In this document: piece after piece, positions 56,706-64,000 of the stretch
Layout of the letters: every line of letters starts with the position of its first letter
Position numbering within the stretch: position 1 is the first letter of the stretch
Assembly (NCBI GenBank): GCA_903886275.1
Contig: CAISLN010000094.1
Location: 1-64,000, forward strand
Direction of reading: 5' to 3'
DNA: 64,000 nucleotides
From: an uncultured beta proteobacterium
Lineage (GTDB): Bacteria; Pseudomonadota; Gammaproteobacteria; Burkholderiales; Burkholderiaceae_C
Program-made: the position numbers and the translations under genes
The notes under the pieces: generated by a model
What the model saw: only the letters and a program-made list of their open reading frames with translations
What the model was told of the DNA's origin: nothing
The model's database searches: none

Positions 56706-58595
56706 ATGCGGATCCGTACCAACAATCAGCGCTATTTGCTGTGGCTGGCGCTGGGTACGGCGGCTATGGCGTTAGCCATGGCTTCCCTGCTGTTGTTTGA
56801 GTTGGCTCAGAAGCGCGCCCTCGACCAGAGCAGCGAACTGCGTGCGGACTCGCTGACAGCGCTGACCTTTCACTTCGAGCGTGAGTTCCTGCGCACCCGG
56901 CAGTCACTGGTCGAGACACTGGCCCAGCCAGAGTCCGCTAGCATGGATGCGCTGACCCTGCGCTACGACATTTTTCAGAGCCGCCTGACGCTGCTACGCG
57001 AGAGTCCCAGTGTCTCCTTGCTCACGCCGCGCCCCGAATTTCGCAAGCTCATACCCAGGTTGGAGCCGCTGGTGGTCGAGATGGACATGGCGCTTGCGGC
57101 CCGACCCGTTAGCCGGCCGGCGCTGGCGCTGGTGCTCAAAGAGTTCAATGACCTGGGCAGCGATGTGCAGGCCCTGACGGTGGCCGCCAATTCGGAGGTG
57201 GCGCGCATGCTGGAAAGCCGGGCCGACACCATGCGCGACCAAAATACACTGATCGTGTGGCTGACGCTTGCGCAATTGGCGCTGCTCATCATCGCTTCCG
57301 GCGCACTGGTGTTGCGCCAAAAGCGGATGGAGGCCGAGCGCCTGGCGCTGGAGCAGATGACAGACGAATTGCGTGAAGCGCATGTGCTTGCCGAGGCGGC
57401 CAACCGAGGCAAGAGCCAGTTTCTGGCCAATATGAGCCACGAATTGCGCACGCCCTTTAACGGCCTGATAGGTATGTTGGATCTGCTGCAGGGCACGCCC
57501 CTGACGCACCAGCAGAGCGATTACATAGTGACCGCCCAGACTTCGGCTAGCCACCTGCTGATCCTGCTCAACGACATACTGGACCTGTCGGCGCTGGAGA
57601 CCGGCAAGCTGACGCTCAAACCGCTGACGATGCAGCTGCCAAAATTGCTGCGCGAAGTCAGCGCGCTGATGCAGCCTCTAGCGGTGAGCAAGGGGCTGGA
57701 TTTTCGCATCCAGGTTCCACAGGAGCCCTTACCGGTGGTGATCGCCGACGAAACCCGCATCAAGCAGATTTTGTTCAACCTGATTAACAACGCCATCAAG
57801 TTCACCGAGCATGGGCATGTGCTGTTGACCGTGGCGCAGCACAGTCCCGATGCGCAAACCATAGAGTTGGTGTTTGAGATAAAGGACAGCGGGATTGGCA
57901 TGGACCCCTCGGCGCTGTCGCGCCTGTTTCAGCGTTTTTTCCAGGTGGAGGACAGCCGTATCCGGCGCTTTGGCGGCTCCGGCCTGGGGTTGGAGATATC
58001 GCAGTCCTTGGTGCGCATGATGGATGGCGAGATTGTGGTGCGCAGCGAGGTGGCAGTGGGCTCGGTGTTCACCGTCACACTGCGTTTGCCCCTGGGTGTT
58101 GCCGATGCCGTGGTATCGGATTCGCCCGCAATCGTGACCGAGCCGGTGGTCGCGCTGCAGCCGGTGGCATTGACTGAGCCTGCGCCCAAGCAGCCAGAAG
58201 CCGTGCCGGTGTACGTCATGCGCGTGTTGGTGGTAGAAGATCACCCGATCAATCAGAAGTTGGTGGGTGTGTTGCTGGGGCGCATGGGCTGCCACACCAG
58301 CTATTGCGAAAACGGGCAACTGGCCGTGGACCAGGTGCAGGTGCAGGCGTTTGACCTGATCCTGATGGACGTGAATATGCCGGTAATGGATGGTCTGACT
58401 GCCACCCGGCTGATCCGCGCACTGGATGGGCCGGTGGCGCGTACACCCATCGTGGTCCTGACCGCCGATGTGATGAACGAAGCCAGCGAAAATGCTTTGC
58501 GGGCAGGCGCCGATGGCTTCATTAGCAAGCCACTGAACGTGGCGCAGTTGCGGGCCATCATTCAAAAATACACGGTTGAACCAGTCGCTATTTAG
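56706..58595 (+). CDS. Hybrid sensor histidine kinase/response regulator
   Basis: A 629-residue inner-membrane two-component protein. A transmembrane helix at ~12-32, a periplasmic sensor region (~33-175) and a second helix at ~178-202 are followed by a coiled linker. The HisKA box FLANMSHELRTPFNGLIGM (His ~245) precedes the HATPase domain with NLINNAIKFTEHG and GGSGLGLEISQSLV. A C-terminal receiver domain follows VLVVEDHPINQ, with phospho-acceptor Asp ~555 in LILMDVNMPVMDG and KPL near the end. Not a known EPS regulator. It is cotranscribed with the 170-residue exported protein. Confidence 0.9.
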   Translation: MRIRTNNQRYLLWLALGTAAMALAMASLLLFELAQKRALDQSSELRADSLTALTFHFEREFLRTRQSLVETLAQPESASMDALTLRYDIFQSRLTLLRESPSVSLLTPRPEFRKLIPRLEPLVVEMDMALAARPVSRPALALVLKEFNDLGSDVQALTVAANSEVARMLESRADTMRDQNTLIVWLTLAQLALLIIASGALVLRQKRMEAERLALEQMTDELREAHVLAEAANRGKSQFLANMSHELRTPFNGLIGMLDLLQGTPLTHQQSDYIVTAQTSASHLLILLNDILDLSALETGKLTLKPLTMQLPKLLREVSALMQPLAVSKGLDFRIQVPQEPLPVVIADETRIKQILFNLINNAIKFTEHGHVLLTVAQHSPDAQTIELVFEIKDSGIGMDPSALSRLFQRFFQVEDSRIRRFGGSGLGLEISQSLVRMMDGEIVVRSEVAVGSVFTVTLRLPLGVADAVVSDSPAIVTEPVVALQPVALTEPAPKQPEAVPVYVMRVLVVEDHPINQKLVGVLLGRMGCHTSYCENGQLAVDQVQVQAFDLILMDVNMPVMDGLTATRLIRALDGPVARTPIVVLTADVMNEASENALRAGADGFISKPLNVAQLRAIIQKYTVEPVAI

Positions 58596-58596
58596 G

Positions 58597-58630
58597 TTTA
58601 TTGCTGCATTTTTTAAAATGTGGCAATAAA
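58597..58630. repeat. AT-rich hairpin after the histidine kinase gene
   Basis: TTTATTGCTGCATTTT and AAAATGTGGCAATAAA form a 16-bp RNA stem with two G-U pairs and a loop of two T. It lies directly after the kinase stop and 105 bp before leuA. A T6 run occurs 14 bases later. It may be a weak terminator or an operator. Confidence 0.45.
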
Positions 58631-58734
58631 GTGCCAGAGAGAAAATTTTTTAAGCACGAATTGGCAATAGTCTGCCGGCTCTGAGGGCATACCATACTCC
58701 CATACGGTTTCGTATCGAACCCAAGGAGTCTTCC

Positions 58735-60453
58735 GTGTTAGCCCAGCCCGCCACCAAGTACCGCGCCTTCCAAGGCCTCCCGCTCACAGACCGCCAGTGG
58801 CCGTCAAACACCCTGACTGCTGCGCCCCTGTGGATGAGCAGCGATTTGCGCGACGGCAACCAGTCGCTGTTCGAGCCCATGAACGGCGAGCGCAAGATGC
58901 GCATGTTCCGCACCCTGTGCGAGGTCGGCTTTAAGCAGATCGAGGTGGCCTTCCCCAGCGCCTCGCAAACCGAATTCGACTTCGTGCGTGGCCTCATCGA
59001 GGGCGGCCATATTCCGGACGATGTCACCATCGAGGTGCTGACCCAGTCGCGCGAGCATCTCATTCGCCGCACCATGGAGTCCCTCAAGGGCGCGCGCTGC
59101 GCCATCGTCCATTTCTACAACGCCACCGCACCGGTGTTTCGCGAGGTAGTGTTCGGCATGCAAAAGGCCGAGATCGTAGAGATGGCCTTGCAAAGCGTAC
59201 GCCTGATCAAGCAACTGGCCGCCGAGCAACCCGAAACCGCCTTCACGCTCGAATACAGCCCCGAGGTGTTCAGCAGCACCGAGCCTGAATTTGCACTGGA
59301 GATTTGCAACGCCGTGACCGCCGAATGGGGCGCCACGCCCACCAACAAGGTGATCCTGAATTTACCGGCCACGGTGGAGGGCAGCACGCCCAATGTCTAC
59401 GCCGACCAGATCGAGTGGATGCACCGCAACTTGGCTCGGCGCGACAGCATCATCCTCAGCCTGCACCCGCACAACGACCGCGGCACGGCCGTGGCCGCCG
59501 CCGAACTCGGCCTCTTGGCCGGTGCCGACCGCGTTGAGGGCTGTTTGTTTGGCAATGGCGAGCGCACCGGCAATGTGGACATCGTGACCCTCGCGCTCAA
59601 CCTCTACACGCAAGGCGTGGCACCGGGGCTGGATTTTTCGGATATCAACGCCGTGGCGCGCACGGTGGAGTATTGCAACCAGTTGCCCATCCACCCGCGC
59701 CACCCCTATGTGGGCGACCTGGTCTTCACCGCCTTCAGTGGCTCGCACCAGGACGCGATCAAAAAAGGCCTGGCGGCGCAAAAGCCCGATGCGGTCTGGA
59801 ACGTGCCCTATATGCCCATAGACCCGGCCGATCTGGGGCGCAGCTACGACTCGGTCATCCGCGTCAACAGCCAGAGCGGCAAGGGCGGCGTGGCCTACCT
59901 GATGGAGGTGGACTATGGCGTGGTCATGCCCCGGCGTCTGCAGGTGGAGTTTTCGGGTGAGGTGCAGGCCTATACCGATGCCCATGGCGGCGAGATGACC
60001 GCGCAGGCCATCTGGAAACTGTTTGGTGCCACCTACTTGCATGCTGCCGATGCGTCCCTGCACTATGTGGGCCACCGCTTGTTTGAAGCGCCGGCGCAGG
60101 GTAAGCAACCGGTGCAGGGCATTGAGCTGCAGTTGGAAGTCGCCGGTCAGACGTTGCGACTCAAGGGCCAGGGCAACGGCCCGATCGACGCTGCCGTGCA
60201 TGCCCTGCAAGGTGCAGGTGTGCAGGTGCAGGTGCGCAGTTTTGAGGAGCGCTCCACCAAGGCCAGCCAGCATGCTGGCGACGCGCAGGCCTGCGCCTTT
60301 CTGGAACTGGCCGCACAGGGCAACGAACGCTTTGGCGTGGGCCTGGACAGCAACATCGTCACCGCCTCGCTGCAGGCGCTCATCAGCGGCGTGAACCGCC
60401 TCGGCCTGCAGCTGGGTGTGAAGCGCGCTGAAGCGGAAGAAGCGGCAGCGTGA
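58735..60453 (+). CDS. leuA: 2-isopropylmalate synthase
   Basis: A 572-residue enzyme, first step of leucine synthesis, joining acetyl-CoA and 2-oxoisovalerate. [16 protein letters not shown] holds the catalytic metal Asp. [37 protein letters not shown] is the signature. The C-terminal LeuA dimerisation/feedback domain spans ~445-570. The GTG start at 58735 has AAGGAG 10 bases upstream. This is the long two-domain type; leucine inhibition would be through the C-terminal domain. Confidence 0.96.
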   Translation: MLAQPATKYRAFQGLPLTDRQWPSNTLTAAPLWMSSDLRDGNQSLFEPMNGERKMRMFRTLCEVGFKQIEVAFPSASQTEFDFVRGLIEGGHIPDDVTIEVLTQSREHLIRRTMESLKGARCAIVHFYNATAPVFREVVFGMQKAEIVEMALQSVRLIKQLAAEQPETAFTLEYSPEVFSSTEPEFALEICNAVTAEWGATPTNKVILNLPATVEGSTPNVYADQIEWMHRNLARRDSIILSLHPHNDRGTAVAAAELGLLAGADRVEGCLFGNGERTGNVDIVTLALNLYTQGVAPGLDFSDINAVARTVEYCNQLPIHPRHPYVGDLVFTAFSGSHQDAIKKGLAAQKPDAVWNVPYMPIDPADLGRSYDSVIRVNSQSGKGGVAYLMEVDYGVVMPRRLQVEFSGEVQAYTDAHGGEMTAQAIWKLFGATYLHAADASLHYVGHRLFEAPAQGKQPVQGIELQLEVAGQTLRLKGQGNGPIDAAVHALQGAGVQVQVRSFEERSTKASQHAGDAQACAFLELAAQGNERFGVGLDSNIVTASLQALISGVNRLGLQLGVKRAEAEEAAA

Positions 60454-60854
60454 TCTCGCACATCAACATCGGCATCTCCGATTTCGGCCGCGCCTATGCC
60501 TTCTATGCCAAGGTGCTGCCGGAATTGGGTCTGGTGTTGAAGTTCAGCGAGCCCGAGAAGGACTGGGCAGCCTGGGTATCACCGCAGGCACCCCGGCCGC
60601 TGTTTCTGATTGCAAAGCCCTTTGACAGCGGGCCGCACCAGCCGGGCAATGGCCAGATGCTGGCGCTGCAGGCTGAAAGCCGCTCCGTTGTGGACCGGGT
60701 TTATGCCGCAGCGATTGCAGCAGGTGCGGTTAATGAGGGCGAACCCGGCCTGCGCCCGCACTACCACTCGCACTATTACGGCGCTTACTTCCGCGACCTC
60801 GATGGCAACAAGCTCTGCGTGTGCTGCCACGCGGCGGAAGGCACTGCCACCTGA
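60450..60854 (+). CDS. VOC-family (glyoxalase/bleomycin-resistance-like) protein
   Basis: A 134-residue vicinal-oxygen-chelate protein: [41 protein letters not shown], and [24 protein letters not shown], with the His and Glu/Asp metal positions typical of the fold. Substrate unknown. GTG 60450 overlaps the leuA stop. Confidence 0.85.
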   Translation: MISHINIGISDFGRAYAFYAKVLPELGLVLKFSEPEKDWAAWVSPQAPRPLFLIAKPFDSGPHQPGNGQMLALQAESRSVVDRVYAAAIAAGAVNEGEPGLRPHYHSHYYGAYFRDLDGNKLCVCCHAAEGTAT

Positions 60855-60867
60855 GCAGCAAGCCTGC

Positions 60868-61209
60868 TCAGGCCTTCTTGAGGAAGCAGGCCTTGAGCAT
60901 AAAGCTGCCGCCGTCCATCTTGCAGTCCACCTCATGGTCGCCGCCCACCAGGCGGATGCTCTTGACCTTGGTGCCCATCTTCAGCACGGTGGAGCTGCCC
61001 TTGACCTTCAGGTCCTTGATCAGCACCACGGCGTCACCGTCCTGCAAGACTTGGCCGTTGCTGTCCTTGATGACCGCATCTGCTTCGTCATCCGCTGCGG
61101 CAGCAGCCGTTTGCGGCCATTCAAAACCACAGTCGCCGCAGACAAAGTTTGTGCCATCGGGGTAGGTGTTTTCCAAGGTGCACTGGGGGCAGGCGGGGGA
61201 GGTAGTCAT
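60868..61209 (-). CDS. yjdM: Zinc-ribbon protein YjdM (PhnA-like)
   Basis: A 113-residue protein with an N-terminal zinc ribbon (CPQC..CGDCGFEW) and the PhnA/YjdM domain (VIKDSNGQVLQDGDAVVLIKDLKVKGSS, then FMLKACFLKKA). The family function is unclear, despite the old link to phosphonate use. ATG 61209 overlaps the prmC stop, so they are coupled. Confidence 0.9.
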   Translation of the reverse strand: MTTSPACPQCTLENTYPDGTNFVCGDCGFEWPQTAAAAADDEADAVIKDSNGQVLQDGDAVVLIKDLKVKGSSTVLKMGTKVKSIRLVGGDHEVDCKMDGGSFMLKACFLKKA

Positions 61210-62075
61210 GGTTTTCTTTCTTGAATTAAATCGGGGTTGCCGGACCATTGCCCGCCGCTGCAGCGCTCAATGCCTGCCAGATCGCGGTGCGACTGCACTT
61301 GCGTGAAACCTGTCGCCTGCAGCAGGGCGCGCACGGCCTCTGCCTGGTCGTAGCCGTGTTCCAGCAGCAGCCAGCCGCCGGTCTGCAGATGCGCCGGAGC
61401 CTGTTGGACGATGGTCCGGATATCGGCCAGCCCATCGGCACCGCTGGCCAGGGCCTGCAGCGGCTCATGGGTGAGGGCGGCCAGGTGCGCGTCCTGGGCG
61501 GCGATATAGGGCGGGTTGGAGACGATAAGTGCGAAGCGACCATCCAGGCCAGCCAGCCAACTGCCCTGGTGAAATTGCAGCTCCAGCGCCAATCGCTTCG
61601 CATTGGCGCGGGCTACTTCCAGCGCATCGGCGCTGAAGTCCAGCGCATGCACCTGCCACTGCGCCCGGCTGTGCTTGAGGGCCAGGGCAATGGCACCGCT
61701 GCCGGTGCCCAGGTCGATGAGAGCGGGCGGCGTTGTAGCGGCAGCCGGTATCCAGGCGTCCATACGTTCCAGCGCCCAGTCCACCAGCGTTTCGGTATCG
61801 GCGCGCGGGTCCAGCACGCGGGCGTCCACGGCCAGGCGCAGCCCGTAGAACTCCTTGAAGCCGGTGATATAGGCCAACGGCTCACCCGCAGCACGGCGCG
61901 CGGCCATTGCCTGCAACCGGGCTTGCGCACCTTCGGGCAGGGCTTCATCCCCATGGGCCAGCAACCAGGCACGCTCGCCGCTAGCGCGGCCCAGCGCATG
62001 CAGCAGCAGCAGTTGTGCGTCCAGCCGCTCCAGCCCCAGGGACTGCGCATACCGGATGGACTGGGAAACGGTCAT
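61206..62075 (-). CDS. prmC: Release factor glutamine methyltransferase
   Basis: A 289-residue SAM-dependent enzyme that methylates the Gln of the GGQ motif of RF1/RF2. The SAM site is LIDLGTGSGAIALAL and the glutamine-binding motif is VSNPPYIA. YGLRLAVDARVLDPRADTETLV is the family linker. It lies 10 bp after prfA, its substrate gene. ATG 62075 gives the usual start. Confidence 0.94.
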   Translation of the reverse strand: MTVSQSIRYAQSLGLERLDAQLLLLHALGRASGERAWLLAHGDEALPEGAQARLQAMAARRAAGEPLAYITGFKEFYGLRLAVDARVLDPRADTETLVDWALERMDAWIPAAATTPPALIDLGTGSGAIALALKHSRAQWQVHALDFSADALEVARANAKRLALELQFHQGSWLAGLDGRFALIVSNPPYIAAQDAHLAALTHEPLQALASGADGLADIRTIVQQAPAHLQTGGWLLLEHGYDQAEAVRALLQATGFTQVQSHRDLAGIERCSGGQWSGNPDLIQERKP

Positions 62076-62085
62076 GGCAGAACGC

Positions 62086-63204
62086 TCAGGCGTTGAGTTC
62101 CAGCGCCGCCATCTGCTGCGCTGCCTCATAGGCCTGCAGCGCCTCAATCACATCGCCCAGGTCGCCCTCCATGATGCCCAAGAGCTTGTACAGCGTCAGG
62201 TTGATGCGGTGGTCAGACAGGCGCCCCTGCGGAAAGTTGTAGGTGCGTATGCGGTCGCTGCGGTCGCCGCTGCCGACCAGGCTCTTGCGTTCGGCCGCAT
62301 CTTTGGCGGCGCGCTCGGAGCGGTCTTTTTCATGGATGCGCGCGGTCAAGACCTTGAGGGCCTGGGCCTTGTTGCTGTGCTGGCTGCGTCCATCCTGGCA
62401 TTCGGCCACGATGCCGGTGGGCAGGTGGGTGATGCGCACCGCCGAGTCGGTCTTGTTGATGTGCTGGCCGCCAGCGCCGCTGGCGCGGTAGGTGTCAATG
62501 CGCAGGTCCGAGGGGTTGATCTTGATGGCCTCGGCCTCGTCCTGCTCGGCCAGCACGGCCACGGTGCAGGCGCTGGTGTGGATGCGGCCCTGCGTCTCTG
62601 TGGCCGGTACGCGCTGCACCCGGTGGCCGCCGGACTCGAATTTGAGCATGCCATAGGCGCCACAGGGGCCAGCGCTGGTCTGGGTCGTGCCTTCAATGCG
62701 CAGCACCACATCCTTGTAGCCGCCCAGTTCACTCTCGGAGGCGCTGATGATTTCGGTCTTGAAGCCTGCGGCGTCACAAAAGCGGGTGTACATGCGGGCC
62801 AGGTCGGCGGCAAACAGGGCGGATTCGTCACCTCCCGTACCAGCGCGGATTTCTACAAAGGCCGGGCGCGCATCGTCCGGGTCTTTGGGCAGCAGCATGC
62901 GCTGCAACTCCGCTTCCAGCTGCGCCAGTTCAGTCGTGGCGCTGTCGATTTCTTCCTGGGCCATGGCCGACATGTCTTCGTCATCGGAACTGCTGGAAAG
63001 CATCTCCCGGCCAGCGGCCAGATCGGCCTCGCGTTGCTGGTAGCGCGCCCAGCGGCTGGCCACCGCGCCCACTTCGGTGTGCTCGCGCGACAGGGCCAGA
63101 AACTGCTTCATGTCTTGCATGATGTCTTCGCGCGAAAGCAGAAATTCCAGCTCTCCCAGGCGGTCGGCAAAGCGGGCTAGTTGTTGGCGTAAAAAGGGTT
63201 TCAT
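62086..63204 (-). CDS. prfA: Peptide chain release factor 1
   Basis: A 372-residue RF1, recognising UAA and UAG. The tripeptide anticodon region includes RVPATETQ (PxT motif of RF1). The catalytic GGQ is in [33 protein letters not shown] and the C-terminal [12 protein letters not shown] are further RF1 signatures. Its Gln would be methylated by the downstream prmC product. Confidence 0.96.
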   Translation of the reverse strand: MKPFLRQQLARFADRLGELEFLLSREDIMQDMKQFLALSREHTEVGAVASRWARYQQREADLAAGREMLSSSSDDEDMSAMAQEEIDSATTELAQLEAELQRMLLPKDPDDARPAFVEIRAGTGGDESALFAADLARMYTRFCDAAGFKTEIISASESELGGYKDVVLRIEGTTQTSAGPCGAYGMLKFESGGHRVQRVPATETQGRIHTSACTVAVLAEQDEAEAIKINPSDLRIDTYRASGAGGQHINKTDSAVRITHLPTGIVAECQDGRSQHSNKAQALKVLTARIHEKDRSERAAKDAAERKSLVGSGDRSDRIRTYNFPQGRLSDHRINLTLYKLLGIMEGDLGDVIEALQAYEAAQQMAALELNA

Positions 63205-63314
63205 GGGACTAGGGATGCAAAGGGATCGGAAATTCTGTCCGCTGGATGTGGACAGTGCGGCGGCAGGACAGCGCCGCTAGAAACGCAGCGAAGTGGGCGA
63301 ACGTGGGGGCCGCA

Positions 63315-64000
63315 TCATCTTTCTTTGCGCAAAAAGAAATGCTCAATGGCGTTGCTGGCGCGCTCGCGCGCCTGGGCGTCGCCGGTATGCAGTTCGGCCA
63401 TAGCGCCGTGCAGCATTTTTTGCGTCAGGCCACGGGCCAGGGCTTCCAGGGTGGCGTCCACATCGTTGCCACGGGCCAGCGCCTTGCGGGCCTTGGCCAG
63501 TTCTATGAAACGCCATTGCTCGGCCTGGGCATTGAGCTGCTGGATCAGGGGCACGGCATTGCGCTGCTCGATCCAGTGCCTGAAGCTTTGCACACCGGCG
63601 TCCACAATCGCCTCGGCCTGGGCCACTGCGGCTTGGCGACTGGCCTGCGCGGTTTGCACCACGGTGGCCAGATCGTCCACCGTGTAGAGGTAGACATCGC
63701 CCAAGGCCTTGACCTCGGGCTCGATGTCGCGCGGCACCGCCAGGTCCACCATGAACATGGGGCGGTGGCGGCGTTTTTTGAGGGCTCGCTCCACAGCACC
63801 CAGGCCGATGATGGGCAGGGTGCTGGAGGTGCAACTGATGACGGCGTCAAACTCGTGCAGGCGGTCCGGCAGATCGCTCAGGCGCATGACCTCGGCGCCA
63901 AAGCGGATGGCCAGTTTTTCGCCGCGCTCAAAGGTGCGGTTGGCTATGGCAATGGCCTTGGGGTTCTTGGCGGCAAAGTGGGTGGCGCAGAGCTCAATCA
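63315..64000 (-). CDS. hemA: Glutamyl-tRNA reductase, C-terminal part (5' end outside window)
   Basis: About 228 residues of HemA, which reduces glutamyl-tRNA to glutamate-1-semialdehyde for tetrapyrroles. Visible are the NADPH-binding end (IAIANRTFERGEKLAIRFGAEV), DAVISCTSSTLPIIG, MFMVDLAVPRDIEPEV and the helical dimerisation tail with RHWIEQRNAVP. The catalytic Cys domain is upstream, beyond the window edge. The hemA-prfA-prmC order is common. Confidence 0.93.
   Translation of the reverse strand, partial: IELCATHFAAKNPKAIAIANRTFERGEKLAIRFGAEVMRLSDLPDRLHEFDAVISCTSSTLPIIGLGAVERALKKRRHRPMFMVDLAVPRDIEPEVKALGDVYLYTVDDLATVVQTAQASRQAAVAQAEAIVDAGVQSFRHWIEQRNAVPLIQQLNAQAEQWRFIELAKARKALARGNDVDATLEALARGLTQKMLHGAMAELHTGDAQARERASNAIEHFFLRKER

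Noticed and set aside
58672..58690. GGCAATAGTCTGCC resembling the box before leuA
   Set aside because: Only a short half matches; leuA is housekeeping and the spacing and orientation differ.

Overview
The window looks like a chromosome segment of a GC-rich betaproteobacterium, most like the Burkholderiales/Comamonadaceae (Rhodoferax-, Polaromonas- or Albidiferax-like). The evidence is protein sequence character, the gene order ispB / rplU-rpmA-obgE-proB / rppH-proS, and a type-B exosortase (XrtB, 'methanolan-type') exopolysaccharide locus. No rRNA, CRISPR array, transposase or prophage gene was seen. This placement is an inference from gene content only.

Positions 1-46.5 kb form one very large exopolysaccharide (EPS) locus. 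The left plus-strand part (1-16.3 kb) holds the end of an asparagine synthase-like gene, a GT4 glycosyltransferase, a WecG-type transferase fused to a STAS-like domain, a PKD/beta-helix lipoprotein, an acyltransferase, the LuxR-type regulator EpsA, a lone cyclic-nucleotide-binding protein, an EpsF/EpsG-type chain-length pair, an O-antigen-ligase-like polymerase, and several GT2 transferases with a serine-acetyltransferase-like enzyme. The centre (16.3-23.9 kb) has a DUF535 gene on the minus strand and two consecutive giant genes. Each giant gene fuses an amino-acid adenylation domain, a carrier domain and a membrane acyltransferase-like domain. I consider this pair the most likely new biology here. 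The minus-strand part (44.5 down to 23.9 kb) reads as one long operon: epsB, epsL, epsD, epsE, epsF, epsG, xrtB, epsI, flippase, GT2, GT4, polymerase, GH5-type glycosidase, GT4, DUF1972 GT, ugd, EEP-family protein, second flippase. Most junctions are ATGA overlaps or very short gaps.

At 44.7-46.5 kb, opposite to that operon, lie two PEP-CTERM protein genes (the expected XrtB substrates) and a small gene whose C-terminus resembles a PEP-CTERM tail without the PEP motif. A 20-bp palindromic element, close to TTAGTCC-NNN-YGGACTATTG, sits 69-88 bp upstream of these three start codons and of the cyclic-nucleotide-binding gene. A weaker copy lies between the DUF535 gene and the first adenylation gene. 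I propose it is the operator of the local regulator EpsA.

From 46.6 kb on the window is housekeeping DNA: a PAP2 phosphatase, tRNA-Pro(CGG), ispB, rplU, rpmA, obgE, proB, a CNP1-like protein, rppH, proS, a lytic transglycosylase, grxD, an FKBP/SlyD-type isomerase, a molybdopterin-oxidoreductase-like secreted protein with a hybrid histidine kinase, leuA, a VOC protein, yjdM, prmC, prfA and the 3' part of hemA. Together the EPS genes would make nucleotide sugars (Ugd), start the chain (EpsB), extend it (the glycosyltransferases), flip and polymerise it (two Wzx-like and two Wzy-like proteins), control length and export it (EpsF/G/E/L/D), and tether PEP-CTERM proteins by XrtB.
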